Shown here: piece after piece, positions 27,103-36,445 of the stretch
How the letters are laid out: the number at the start of each line of letters is the position of its first letter
Numbering within the stretch: position 1 is the stretch's first letter
From: Azospirillum baldaniorum
GTDB lineage: Bacteria > Pseudomonadota > Alphaproteobacteria > Azospirillales > Azospirillaceae
DNA length: 64,000 nt
Assembly: GCF_003119195.2 (NCBI RefSeq)
Contig: NZ_CP022262.1
Span: 358,501 to 422,500 of the forward strand
Reading direction: 5' to 3'
Notes under the pieces: model-generated
Database searches by the model: none
What the model saw: the letters and a program-made list of their open reading frames with translations, nothing else
Told to the model about the DNA's origin: nothing
Program-made: the position numbers and the translations under genes

Positions 27103-28629
27103 TCACGCCCCGGCGTCGGCCATGACCGGGGTCAATTGATCTGACCGCGACTCTTGCGCGTACTGCGTGTATCCTCCGGCCGGAAGGACGGGGCGCTCCA
27201 CCCAGGCGATGCGCAGGATGTTGGTCGATCCCGGCATGCCGAAGGGCACGCCCGCGGTGATGACCAAGCGCTGCCCGTCCTCCGCCAGGCCGTGGGCGTA
27301 GGCGATGCGGGTCGCCTTGTGCACCATGTCGGAGAAGTTCTGGATGTCCTCGGTCAGCACGCTGTGCACGCCATAGGCCAGCACCAGGCGGCGCGAGGCG
27401 GCGACGGTCGCGGTCAGGCAGAGGATCGGCACCTCCGGCCGTTCGCGGGCGGCGCGCAGGGTGGTCGAGCCGCTGGTGGTGTAGGTGACGATGGCCGCCG
27501 CGTGGATGGTGTGGGCGACCTGCCGCGCTGCCGCGGTGATGGCGTCGGCGGCCGTCTCCTGCGGGTCGGCGTGCTGGGCGTCCATCATCGTGCGGTAAAG
27601 GTCGTCGTGCTCGACCCGGCGGGCGATGCGGTCCATCATCGACACCGCCTCCACCGGGTAGGCACCCGACGCGGTCTCCGCCGACAGCATCACCGCGTCG
27701 GCGCCGTCGAAGACGGCGGTGGCGACGTCCGACGCCTCGGCGCGGGTCGGGGCGGGGGCGCCGATCATCGATTCCAGCATCTGGGTGGCGACGATCACCG
27801 GCTTTCCGGCCTTGCGCGCCTCGCGGATGATCCTCTTCTGGATGCTCGGAACGTCCTCCGGCGGCATTTCCACGCCGAGGTCGCCGCGGGCGACCATGAC
27901 GCCGTCCGACAGCTCGACGATGCGCTCCAGATGCTGGATGGCCAGCGGCTTCTCCAGCTTGGACATCAGGGCGGCGCGCCCGGCGATCAGCTTGCGCGCC
28001 TCGGCCACATCCTCCGGCCGCTGCACGAAGGACAGCGCCACCCAGTCCACCTCCTGGTCCAACGCGAAGACGAGGTCGGCGCGGTCCTTCGCGGTCAGGG
28101 GCGACAGCGGCAGCAGCACGTCGGGCACGTTCACGCCCTTGCGGTCGGACAGCTTCGTTCCGGCCACGACGACGGTGTCGGCGTGCTCCGGGCTGCACGC
28201 GGCGATGCGCAGCCGCACCTTGCCGTCGTCGAGCAGCAGGTCGGTGTCGGGGCGCAGGGCGGCGAAGATTTCCGGGTGGGGCATGCCGACGCGGGTGGCG
28301 TCGCCCGGCTCGGTGGAGAGGTCGAGGCGGAAGGGCTGGCCCACCGTCAGTTCCACCGAACCGTCGGCGAAGCGGCCGAGCCGCAGCTTCGGCCCCTGGA
28401 GGTCGGCCATGATGGCGATGGGCCGCTCCAGCTCGCGCTCCAGGGCGCGGATGGCGCGCACGCGGGCGCCGTGGTCGTCGTGGGAGCCGTGGCTGAAATT
28501 GAGGCGGAAGACGTCCACGCCCGCCTCGAACAGCGCGCGGATCATGTCCGGCGAGGAGGAGGACGGACCCAGCGTGGCGACGATCTTCGTCTGCCGGAAG
28601 CGGCGGATCGGGGAGGTGGGGGCGGTCAT
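27103..28629 (-). CDS. pyk: Pyruvate kinase
   Basis: A 508-residue pyruvate kinase beginning MTAPTSPIRRFRQTKIVATL. Signature blocks: GVDVFRLNFSHGSHDDH, VMVARGDLGVEMPPEDVPSI (the active-site Asp and Glu region) and KPVIVATQMLESMIGAPAPT. It makes pyruvate and ATP from phosphoenolpyruvate. An upstream frame extension was rejected because homology starts at residue 10. It is the first gene of the pyk-pflA-focA operon, so the last glycolytic step and activation of pyruvate cleavage share a promoter with a GntR-type operator. Confidence 0.97.
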   Translation of the reverse strand: MTAPTSPIRRFRQTKIVATLGPSSSSPDMIRALFEAGVDVFRLNFSHGSHDDHGARVRAIRALERELERPIAIMADLQGPKLRLGRFADGSVELTVGQPFRLDLSTEPGDATRVGMPHPEIFAALRPDTDLLLDDGKVRLRIAACSPEHADTVVVAGTKLSDRKGVNVPDVLLPLSPLTAKDRADLVFALDQEVDWVALSFVQRPEDVAEARKLIAGRAALMSKLEKPLAIQHLERIVELSDGVMVARGDLGVEMPPEDVPSIQKRIIREARKAGKPVIVATQMLESMIGAPAPTRAEASDVATAVFDGADAVMLSAETASGAYPVEAVSMMDRIARRVEHDDLYRTMMDAQHADPQETAADAITAAARQVAHTIHAAAIVTYTTSGSTTLRAARERPEVPILCLTATVAASRRLVLAYGVHSVLTEDIQNFSDMVHKATRIAYAHGLAEDGQRLVITAGVPFGMPGSTNILRIAWVERPVLPAGGYTQYAQESRSDQLTPVMADAGA

Positions 28630-29130
28630 ATCGAAACGGGCTCCGCAAAAGAGGGCGGGGACGGTGGGCGCGGCGCGCGGGCGCTCATCGGTAAGACCGC
28701 CGCGCCAGGGCCGGCGTGACAGGTGCGGCGCGCGGCGGTCGGTGCGGTTCTCGGGGATGCGCTCGCGGCGCGGGCGGGCTTGGGCCGGCCGGGCTGCGCG
28801 TCTGTCCTTCGCAAAATAAAATACTAGTATATCAGATTGAAAGGCAAGCCTGTTTCGCGGGGCGGGGCGGCCCTTCGGCCAAAATGCCGCAGGCACACCC
28901 GCCCAATGGATTGGCCGGCGTGTAGGGCTTTTTGCCGAGGGGGATGGTATTGGACCCCCTTCGATTTTGGATTATTTTACCGACACGACGTGCTTTAAGA
29001 CCGCTTCGGTGTGTTGGCATGGAATAAGCCAAGGGATCGGCAAATCATCGGCCCACCCGGCTGCATGGGACAAATTTGAGGAACGCCGGAACAATGACGA
29101 TGGTGACCGAATGACGCGGGTGGTGCGGCT
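28630..29130. other. Intergenic region between pyk and the phytochrome gene
   Basis: 501 bp holding the pyk promoter/operator near 28821-28848, a leader of about 185 nt for pyk, and presumably the phytochrome promoter on the right in an AT-richer tract (about 28960-29050). No gene seen. Confidence 0.5.
28821..28848 (-). promoter_or_regulatory. GntR-type operator in pyk-pflA-focA promoter (site 3)
   Basis: Operator core CTAGTATATCAG at 28824-28835. Minus-strand promoter: -35 CTTGCC (28843-28848), 16-nt spacer, -10 TAGTAT (28821-28826). Confidence 0.82.
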
Positions 29131-31692
29131 ATGAACGGTGGCGTAGACTTGAGCAATTGCGACCGGGAGCCGATCCATCTCGTCGGGTCCATCCAACCGA
29201 GCGGATTCCTGATCGCGCTGTCGACGGATTGGATCGTCAAGCACGCCTCGTCCAACATTGGGGCGTGGCTGGGTGTGGAGCCCGACGCTCTGCTGGGGCT
29301 TCCCCTGAGCGAGGTGATGGACGAGGAGGCGCTGCACGCCATCCGCGGGCGGCTCCAGCTCTCCCTCATCAACGGGTCGGTGGAGCGCGCCTTCCGGGTG
29401 AAGCTGTCGGCCAGCGCGCTGCCTCTGGACATCGCGGTCCATCTGTCCGGACAGTCGATCATCATCGAGGCGGAGCCGAGCGAGCCGGACAGCGAGCTGG
29501 ACGTCGGTTCCATGGTCCGCGCGATGATCGGACGGCTTCAGCGCACCGCCGACTTCGACGCCTGCTGCCGGGAAGCGGCGCGGCAGCTGCGGTCGCTGAC
29601 CGGCTTCGATCGGGTGATGATCTACCGCTTCGACCGTGACGGTGCGGGCGAGGTGATCGCGGAATCCGCGGTGCGCGGCATGCCCTCCTATCTGGGGCTG
29701 CGCTACCCGGCGTCGGACATCCCGAAGCAGGCCCGCGCGCTGTACGAGCGGAACTGGCTGCGCTGCATCAACGACGTGGACGCCCCGTCCGCGGCCATCC
29801 TGCCGCCCTTCGGACCGGAGGGCGAACCGCTCGACCTGTCGATGAGCGTTCTGCGCAGCGTGTCGCCCATCCATTGCGAATATTTGCGCAACATGGGCGT
29901 CGCGGCCTCGATGTCGGTGTCGATCCTGCGTCGCGGCAAGCTGTGGGGCCTGTTCGCCTGCCACAACATGGTGCCGCGGCGGCTGTCGCTGGAGCGGCGT
30001 ACGGCGGCCGAGCTGTACGGCCAGATGTTCTCCTTCCTTCTGGAGGGCGTCGAGCGCGACCGCGAGGAGGCCTACGAGGCCAAGGCGCACCTGCTCCACA
30101 CCCGCATCATGGCGGTGATGGCGGACGGTGCCTCCTCCATGGAGAATTTGGAGCGGTTGCGCGGCGAGGTCGGCCACTACATCCGCAGCGACGGCTTCGC
30201 CATCGTGCTGGGCGGCCAGACCCTTGTGGACGGCAGCACCCCGACGCCGGAGGAGTTGCTCGGGCTGGTGCGCATGCTCAACCGCGCGCACGCCAGCCGC
30301 GTCTTCGCCACCAGCGAGATCGCGCAGGTCCACCAACCCGGGATGGACTTCGCCGAGCGCGCTGCCGGCATGCTGGCCATCCCGGTGTCGCGCAAGCCGC
30401 GCGACTACATCATCTTCTTCCGCAAGGAGTCGGTCCGCACCGTCACCTGGGCCGGCAACCCGGACAAGCCGGTGGAGGCCGGCCCCAACGGGCAGCGGCT
30501 GACCCCGCGCAAGAGCTTCGAGGCGTGGAAGGAGACGGTCCTCGGCCAGTCGGAACCCTGGACGGAGGCCGATCTGCGCATCGCCGACTCCCTGCGGATC
30601 ACGCTGATGGAGGTGGTGCTGCGGCTGGCCGACCAAGCGGAGGAGGAGCGCCGGACGGCCCGCGAGCGGCAGGAGCTGCTGATCGCCGAGTTGAACCACC
30701 GGGTCCGCAACATCCTCAGCCTCGTCCGCGCGCTGCTGGCCCAGAGCCGGGCCGGGGTCACCCGTGTCGAGGAGTTCGCGGAGATCGTCGGCGGGCGCAT
30801 CCAGGCGTTGGCGCGGGCGCACGACCAGTTGACCGCGGAGAACTGGAAACCCTCCCCCCTTCGCCCGCTGATCGCGGCGGAGGTCGACGCCTATCTGGGC
30901 CACCGGGCGGAGCGGGTGGTCCTGTCGGGGCCGGAGGTGCTGCTGTCGCCGCCGGCCCTGTCGGTGATGGCGCTGATCATGCACGAGTTGGTGACCAACG
31001 CCGCCAAATACGGCGCCTTCGCCGACAGCGGCGGCCGGGTGAAGGTCCGTTGGAGCCTGGACGACCAGGACGCGTTGGAACTCTGCTGGGAGGAAAGCGG
31101 CGGGCCGCCGGTGCAGGCGCCGACGCGCCAGGGCTTCGGCACCACCATCATCGAGCGTTCGGTCCCGCACGAGCTGAAGGGCGAGGCGACGGTGACCTAC
31201 GCCCTGGCCGGGCTGAGGGCGCGCTTCACCATACCGGCCATCCATGTCAGCCTGGCGCCGGAACGTCCGGCGGTGGTCGAAGCGGCGGTGACGCCCTGCG
31301 CGGCGGCGGACATTCCGCTGGGCGGGACGGTGCTGCTTCTGGAAGACAACATGATCATCGCGATGAGCGCGGAGGACATGCTGCTGAAGCTGGGCGCCGA
31401 CCGGGTGGAGACGGTGGCGAGCGTCCGTCAGGCGCTGGTCGCCATCGCCGACGATCCGCCGGGCATGGCGCTTCTCGACGTCAATCTGGGAACCGAGACC
31501 TCCTTCCCGGTGGCGGAGCGGCTGCGCGAGCTGGGCATCCCCTTCCTGTTCGCCACCGGCTACGGCGAGTCCGCGATCTTCCCGGAGGAGTTCCGCGACG
31601 TGCTGGTCCTGCGCAAGCCCTACGATTCGGAGCAGGTGCGGCGGGGCCTCCAGACGGTGCGGGGGGCTGTAGCCGGTCGTCGGGAGGACTGA
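29131..31692 (+). CDS. Bacteriophytochrome histidine kinase with C-terminal receiver
   Basis: An 853-residue photoreceptor with PAS-GAF-PHY-kinase-receiver layout. Cys10 (DLSNCDREPIH) is placed for covalent biliverdin attachment. The GAF signature is LRYPASDIPKQARALYERNW near 190-210, and PHY follows to about 500. The kinase is HWE/HisKA_2 type with H523 in ELNHRVRNILSLVRALLAQS. The receiver domain (from about 735) has LLLEDN, Asp783 in LLDVNLG and a final LRKPYD. It senses red/far-red light in the cytoplasm. No haem oxygenase or separate response regulator is adjacent, so biliverdin supply is elsewhere. Confidence 0.95.
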   Translation: MNGGVDLSNCDREPIHLVGSIQPSGFLIALSTDWIVKHASSNIGAWLGVEPDALLGLPLSEVMDEEALHAIRGRLQLSLINGSVERAFRVKLSASALPLDIAVHLSGQSIIIEAEPSEPDSELDVGSMVRAMIGRLQRTADFDACCREAARQLRSLTGFDRVMIYRFDRDGAGEVIAESAVRGMPSYLGLRYPASDIPKQARALYERNWLRCINDVDAPSAAILPPFGPEGEPLDLSMSVLRSVSPIHCEYLRNMGVAASMSVSILRRGKLWGLFACHNMVPRRLSLERRTAAELYGQMFSFLLEGVERDREEAYEAKAHLLHTRIMAVMADGASSMENLERLRGEVGHYIRSDGFAIVLGGQTLVDGSTPTPEELLGLVRMLNRAHASRVFATSEIAQVHQPGMDFAERAAGMLAIPVSRKPRDYIIFFRKESVRTVTWAGNPDKPVEAGPNGQRLTPRKSFEAWKETVLGQSEPWTEADLRIADSLRITLMEVVLRLADQAEEERRTARERQELLIAELNHRVRNILSLVRALLAQSRAGVTRVEEFAEIVGGRIQALARAHDQLTAENWKPSPLRPLIAAEVDAYLGHRAERVVLSGPEVLLSPPALSVMALIMHELVTNAAKYGAFADSGGRVKVRWSLDDQDALELCWEESGGPPVQAPTRQGFGTTIIERSVPHELKGEATVTYALAGLRARFTIPAIHVSLAPERPAVVEAAVTPCAAADIPLGGTVLLLEDNMIIAMSAEDMLLKLGADRVETVASVRQALVAIADDPPGMALLDVNLGTETSFPVAERLRELGIPFLFATGYGESAIFPEEFRDVLVLRKPYDSEQVRRGLQTVRGAVAGRRED

Positions 31693-31722
31693 TTGTAGGG
31701 AGCGTTGGCCCGCTCCGCACCG

Positions 31723-34488
31723 TCACGCGGCGGTGCCGGTCTGGCGGGTCAGGGCCTCCTGGAGCAGGCGGGCGGTCACCGGCTTGAACATCACGCCGAT
31801 CCCGTGCCGTTCGGCCTCCTGCATCACGTCGGGGCCGGAATCGCCGGTCAGCAGGACGGCGGGAACCGGCGCTCCGGCCAGTTCACGGATCTTCAGGATG
31901 GCCTCGGTGCCCACCTTGTGCTCGCGCAGGCGGTAGTCGGCGACCATCACATCGGGCCGCCGGCCCGCCGCCCGCAGGCGGGCCAGCGCCTCCTCGGTGG
32001 ATGAGGCGACGATGGTGTCGTAGCCCCAGTCCTGGAAGATCGAGCGCAGCCCCATCAGGACGATGGCGTCGTCGTCGATCAGGACGGCCAGCCGCCCGCG
32101 CTCCGTTTCGCGGGGTGGAAGAGCCGGGGCCGGGCTTTCCGTGGCGTCGCCGAGGGGGACGGAGATGCGGAACACCGACCCCTTGCCGAGTTCGGAGCGC
32201 ACCTCCACCGGATGGCCGAGCAGAGCCGACAGCTTCTGCACGATGGCGAGGCCGAGACCGAGCCCCTGGTTGCGGTCCCGCTCGGGGTTGCCGACCTGAT
32301 AGAACTCCTCGAAGATCCAGGACATCTGCTCGCCGGAGATGCCGATCCCGGTGTCGCGCACCTGGATGCCGGCGTGGCCGTCCAGGGGGTGGCACTCCAG
32401 GCGGATCACCCCGCGCTCGGTGTAGCGGATGGCGTTCTCCACCAGATTGCGGACCATGCGTCCCAGCAGGTTGCGGTCGCTGCGCACGGTCAGGTCGTGA
32501 TGGTTCACCACCTGGAGATCGAGACCCTTGGCGGCGGCGACCGGGGCGTAGGAGGACCCGATATCGTCGAGCAGCGGCTTGACCGCGATGTCCTCGATCC
32601 GCGGCTCGATCACCCCGGCGTCCAGCTGCGAGACGTCCAGCAGGCTGTCGAGCAGGCCCTTCAGCGTCTCCATCCCGCGCTCCAGCATCGCCAGGGCGTC
32701 GCGCCCGCGCGGGGAATGGACGTGGCTGTGCAGCGCCTCGGCGAAGAAGAACATGGACTGCATGGGCTGGCGCAGGTCGTGGCTGGCGGCGGCCAGGAAG
32801 CGGCTCTTGGAGCGGTCGGCCTGCTCCGCCGCCTCGCGGGCCATGCGGCTGTCGTGCACGTCCACCGCGGTGCCGACCCAGGCGATGATCTGACCGTTCT
32901 GGCGCATCGGGTTGATCCGGCAGACGTGCCAGCGGTAGGCCCCGTCGTGGCGCTGCATGCGCACGTCGAAGCCGTAGGATTCGCCCGCGGCGATGCCGCG
33001 CTCGCGGCAGTCGAGCAGCCGTGGATAATCAGCGGGGTGGATGTAGGACCAGCGCTCCCCATGCTCCAGGCTGCGCCCTGTGTAGGAGCGCCAAGCGGCG
33101 TTGTAGTATTCCCGGCCGCCGTCCGGCCGGTTGATCCACATCATCACAGGGGTGTTCTCGACCAGTTCGCGGAAGCGGGTCTCGCTCCGCCGCAGGGCTT
33201 CCTCGCCGGTCTTGCGCTCGGTGATGTCGGTCAGGGTGACGACGGCCAGCGTGATGCAGCCGTCGGAGTCGCGCACCGGCTCGGCGTCGGCCAGACAGGT
33301 GATGGGACCGGCCGGGGTGTCGCGGCGCAGTTCCTCCTGCCGCACGACCGTGCCGTCGCGCAGGGCGCGGACCAGCGGCAGTTCCGAAGAACCTTCCGAC
33401 GGGCTGCCTGTGAAGGGGCGGGGGTAGTCCTCGATGCGGTCGATCCGGCCCAGAGGCTGGCCGATCAGCCGTTCCGCGGCGCTGTTGTGCAGAATCATCC
33501 GCCCGGTGGGCGCCTCCGCCACCACCACGCCGGCGCGCAGATGCTCCAGCACCGCCTTCAGCAGAGACCGCTCCGTCTCGCGCTGGCGGGTCAGGCGTCC
33601 GATGGCCCAGGCGGTCCCGGTCAATGTGAACAGAAGAATGAGCAGGAAGGGGAACCACGACCACAGCGCGGAGACGTCGACGGTGCGCAGCGCGGCGGCC
33701 CGGTCGATCCCCACGGCGATGGCGAGGCCGCTGCCATTGGCGCCCGGCGGGGAGTAGGCGGTGACTCGGGCCACCCCGTCCAACCCTTCGGTCAGCGCCG
33801 TCGCCGTCTCCGCGCCGCTGAGATACAGGCCGAGCCGCTCGGGAAGCGGCTGGCCGACGATTCCCTGAAGGTCCGGCACGCGGACGAGGACGGTCCCGGC
33901 GCGGTCGGCCAGAAGGACGGTCACGTTCGGCGGCAGGGGCTTGCGCGCCTGATACTGGCGCAGCCAGTCGAGGTCGAGCAGGGCGGTGACGACCGCCGGT
34001 CCGCTCCCCCCCTCCTTGCCGCTCTCGCCGCCGTTCCGTGCGTAGGGCAGGGCGAAGGGCAAAACGCGGTGGCGCGGCCCCTCGGTGGCGACATATTCCC
34101 CCACCGAGAAGAGGCCGGTCGTCAGGGCCTGACGGATCTGCGGCTGGTCGGCGCTCCCGGTCCCGACGGTCTGCCGGTCGGTGGAGCACAGGACAATTCC
34201 GGACCGGGCGGCGAAGCCCAGCGTCAGGTAGCTGGGCAGGCGCTGGCGCAGCCGCTCCATCGTCTCCTGGCAGGCCGGGCCGGCGATGTCCGCCTCCGCC
34301 AGCGTGGCCAGGATGTGTTCGATGTCGTCGACGATCCGCTGCTGTTCGGTCTGGATCAGGTCGAGCAGGCGCAACGCCTCCTGACCGAGTTCGGCCTCCC
34401 GCTCCGCCCGCAGCCGGGTGTGGGAATAGACCTCGAACCCGATCAGCGGGGCCAGGGTGAAGACGAGCAGCAGAAGCCAGCGAACCAT
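31723..34488 (-). CDS. Hybrid sensor histidine kinase (Cache-PAS-PAS-HisKA-HATPase-REC)
   Basis: A 921-residue inner-membrane kinase. Two membrane helices (WLLLLVFTLAPLIGFEV at the N-terminus and FPFLLILLFTLTGTAWAI near residue 280) flank a periplasmic double-Cache-like sensor. Two PAS domains follow (RAGVVVAEAPTGRMILHNSA; NTPVMMWINRPDGGREYYNA). The HisKA box has H570 in SHDLRQPMQS, the ATPase has VRDTGIGISGEQM and GLGLGLAIVQ, and the receiver has Asp851 in VMVADYRLRE. ATG 34488 was chosen over a GTG two codons upstream. It converges on the phytochrome gene with a 30-nt gap. The signal is unknown. Confidence 0.93.
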   Translation of the reverse strand: MVRWLLLLVFTLAPLIGFEVYSHTRLRAEREAELGQEALRLLDLIQTEQQRIVDDIEHILATLAEADIAGPACQETMERLRQRLPSYLTLGFAARSGIVLCSTDRQTVGTGSADQPQIRQALTTGLFSVGEYVATEGPRHRVLPFALPYARNGGESGKEGGSGPAVVTALLDLDWLRQYQARKPLPPNVTVLLADRAGTVLVRVPDLQGIVGQPLPERLGLYLSGAETATALTEGLDGVARVTAYSPPGANGSGLAIAVGIDRAAALRTVDVSALWSWFPFLLILLFTLTGTAWAIGRLTRQRETERSLLKAVLEHLRAGVVVAEAPTGRMILHNSAAERLIGQPLGRIDRIEDYPRPFTGSPSEGSSELPLVRALRDGTVVRQEELRRDTPAGPITCLADAEPVRDSDGCITLAVVTLTDITERKTGEEALRRSETRFRELVENTPVMMWINRPDGGREYYNAAWRSYTGRSLEHGERWSYIHPADYPRLLDCRERGIAAGESYGFDVRMQRHDGAYRWHVCRINPMRQNGQIIAWVGTAVDVHDSRMAREAAEQADRSKSRFLAAASHDLRQPMQSMFFFAEALHSHVHSPRGRDALAMLERGMETLKGLLDSLLDVSQLDAGVIEPRIEDIAVKPLLDDIGSSYAPVAAAKGLDLQVVNHHDLTVRSDRNLLGRMVRNLVENAIRYTERGVIRLECHPLDGHAGIQVRDTGIGISGEQMSWIFEEFYQVGNPERDRNQGLGLGLAIVQKLSALLGHPVEVRSELGKGSVFRISVPLGDATESPAPALPPRETERGRLAVLIDDDAIVLMGLRSIFQDWGYDTIVASSTEEALARLRAAGRRPDVMVADYRLREHKVGTEAILKIRELAGAPVPAVLLTGDSGPDVMQEAERHGIGVMFKPVTARLLQEALTRQTGTAA

Positions 34489-34631
34489 TGACACGATCGA
34501 CCGTCCCGGCCCGGAGGCCGTTGGGATGAAGGAAGCGATCGTGTGAACCCTAACATACCGAAGTATGTTGCAACGCCTGTCCTTCGGTCCTAACGCTTTC
34601 CTCGCCCGCCCGTGCCGTCCTCAGCCCAAGG

Positions 34632-35309
34632 TCAGTGCTTCGCAATGGGGCGGGCGCCCGTCAGGAAGAGGGCGACGGCCCGTCCGACGTAACGCTCCGT
34701 CTCCTCCCTGGAGAAGGATTGTTCCGGCAGAATCAGGCGGCGCAGCAGGATGTTGCCGGTGATCATGCCGATGAAGCCGCGGGCGGCGGCCTCCGGCTCC
34801 GCGACGGACAAGGCGCCGGCGGCGGTCTGCCGCGCCAGATAGTCGGCCAGCCGCCGCTGGGCGGTTTCCGGGCCGATGCGGAAGAAGGCTTCGGCGATGT
34901 CGGGGATGCGCCCGCCTTCCGACACCAGCACGCGGATGATGGCCATGGTGCGGTCGTCGAACAGCGCCGCGACGATGTGCAGGGCGAAGCGGGCCAGCCC
35001 GTCCTCCGGTGCTGCCCGCTCGTCCGCCTGGATGGCGGCGAGCCCTTCCTGGATGCGGGCGCTGTTCTCCTCCATCATCGCGCGGAACAGCCCCTCCTTG
35101 TCGCCGAAATGCTCGTAGAGGGTGGCGCGGGAGCCGCCGGCCCGGCCGATGATGTCGGTCAGCGTGGTCTTCTCGAAGCCCTTCTCGACGAACAGCGCCG
35201 CCGCCGCGTCGAGCAGGGCCTGCCGGCGCGCCCGGCCGCGCGGGCCGACCGTGGATGAGTCTTTGTCGGTTGTCCTGTCCGTCAATTCCCTGGCGTTTCC
35301 CCGGTCCAT
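34632..35309 (-). CDS. TetR-family regulator (first of tandem pair)
   Basis: A 225-residue TetR regulator. The HTH is in VEKGFEKTTLTDIIGRAGGS plus RATLYEHFGDKEGLFRAMME, and the C-terminal domain (VSEGGRIPDIAEAFFRIGPE) is of the AcrR-C/TetR_C_33 type. It is a close paralogue of the next gene, which lies upstream in the same orientation behind a repeat element. Probably arose by duplication of an efflux regulator. Its own targets are not evident. Confidence 0.9.
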   Translation of the reverse strand: MDRGNARELTDRTTDKDSSTVGPRGRARRQALLDAAAALFVEKGFEKTTLTDIIGRAGGSRATLYEHFGDKEGLFRAMMEENSARIQEGLAAIQADERAAPEDGLARFALHIVAALFDDRTMAIIRVLVSEGGRIPDIAEAFFRIGPETAQRRLADYLARQTAAGALSVAEPEAAARGFIGMITGNILLRRLILPEQSFSREETERYVGRAVALFLTGARPIAKH

Positions 35310-35337
35310 CGGTTTTTTCCTTAGGCGCTGGCGGTCC

Positions 35338-35427
35338 TCGCCCCCACCCCGGCCCTCCCCCGCTGGGCGGAGGAGGGAGAATATGTCCCCTCCCCTGCGA
35401 AGCGGGGGAGGGTTAGGGTGGGGGCAA
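35338..35427. repeat. MITE/REP-like GC-rich element, type B copy 2
   Basis: A 90-bp copy between the two tetR genes. It has the family GCCCCCACCC start, inner CCCTCCCCCGC and GCGGGGGAGGG arms and GGGTGGGGGCAA end. It is shorter than the other copies because the central spacer is reduced. Confidence 0.82.
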
Positions 35428-35513
35428 CCACTGCCAGCGTGCGCATCGTCGCGGGAGCTATGACCCGTGCCGCCCCCGCTGGCAAGACGGCAATACGCCG
35501 CTCTCCATCAGGG

Positions 35514-36239
35514 TCAGGGCCGCGTCCCTGCGAGGAACAACCGCACGGACTGGCGGACGTAACGCTCCAACTCCTCCATCGAGACGGGCTCGTCCGGAAG
35601 GATCAGCCGCTTGGTCAGCAGGTCGCCGACCACCATGCCGATGAAGGCGTGGGCGGCCCCCTCCGGATCGTCGATGCGCAGGCGCCCCGCCTCGGACAGT
35701 TCGCGGAAGCAGTCGGCGAGCCAGCCGATGGTCTTCTCCGGGCCGACCTGGAAGAAGGCCTGGGCGATGTCGGGAATGCGCCCGCCTTCCGACACCAGGA
35801 TGCGCAGGATGGCGGTGGTTTCCGGCATGGTCAGCGTGCCGGCGATGTGCAGGCCGACGCGGTACAGATTCTCTTCGAGCTCCTCGGCCATCGCCGCCGG
35901 GCCGGCGGCGTGCATCGCCGACATCTCCTCCAGCACGCGGTCGCAGTGGCGTTCCATCACCGCGCGGAACAGCCCCTCCTTGTCGCCGAAATGCTCGTAG
36001 AGTGTGGTGCGCGACCCGCCGGCCTGCCGCAGGATGTCGGACAGCGAGGTCAGCGCGAATCCCTTCTCCACGAACAGCGCCGCTGCCGCGTCGAGCAGCG
36101 CCCGGCAACGCGCCTGGCCGCGCGGGCCGCAGCCGGGCGTGTCGAAGCTGTTGATGCCGAGGCTGGCGATTCCGGCTCCGGCGATTCCGCCCCCAGCGAT
36201 TCCGCCGTGGAACGGTGTGGATGCCCCCTTGTCGGGCAT
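35514..36239 (-). CDS. TetR-family regulator of the adjacent RND efflux pair
   Basis: A 241-residue TetR regulator with HTH in LTSLSDILRQAGGSRTTLYE and a C-terminal domain like its neighbour's (VSEGGRIPDIAQAFFQVGPE). The N-terminus carries a Gly/Ile/Ala repeat (GGIAGGGIAGAGIASLGI) encoded by degenerate 15-bp tandem DNA, an unusual tail. ATG 36239 was chosen; the frame extends further upstream, but that would run over the operator. It is divergent from the acrA/acrB-like pair with a palindrome-rich gap, the classic AcrR arrangement, so it most likely represses the pump and itself. Confidence 0.9.
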   Translation of the reverse strand: MPDKGASTPFHGGIAGGGIAGAGIASLGINSFDTPGCGPRGQARCRALLDAAAALFVEKGFALTSLSDILRQAGGSRTTLYEHFGDKEGLFRAVMERHCDRVLEEMSAMHAAGPAAMAEELEENLYRVGLHIAGTLTMPETTAILRILVSEGGRIPDIAQAFFQVGPEKTIGWLADCFRELSEAGRLRIDDPEGAAHAFIGMVVGDLLTKRLILPDEPVSMEELERYVRQSVRLFLAGTRP

Positions 36240-36285
36240 TGCGGTTCCCCCTTGCGCGAACGGTCGTTCTGAATGTATCGTCCGG

Positions 36286-36310
36286 TACAGTGTACTGTAT
36301 GAGACAGTAC
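36286..36310. promoter_or_regulatory. Overlapping palindromes, probable TetR operator
   Basis: Two palindromes share bases. TACAGTGTACTGTA (36286-36299) is a perfect 14-bp palindrome. GTACTGT-ATGAG-ACAGTAC (36292-36310) is a perfect 7+5+7 repeat. They lie in the gap between the regulator and the efflux genes, where a TetR dimer pair would act on both promoters. Confidence 0.8.
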
Positions 36311-36445
36311 GAATAAAGGGGTCATTTCGCACCGTCCGCGCGCACCGGCCTTTTCCGCCGGTCCCGAAAGCCGGGCGGAATGTGGAACGCCCCCGGCTCA
36401 TTAGGACATTTCATCGCCGCATCACGGCGTTTTCACGAGGAACGG

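Noticed and set aside
28972..31245. 757-codon minus-strand frame across the phytochrome gene
   Set aside because: Shadow; the plus-strand frame has full PAS-GAF-PHY-kinase-receiver similarity.
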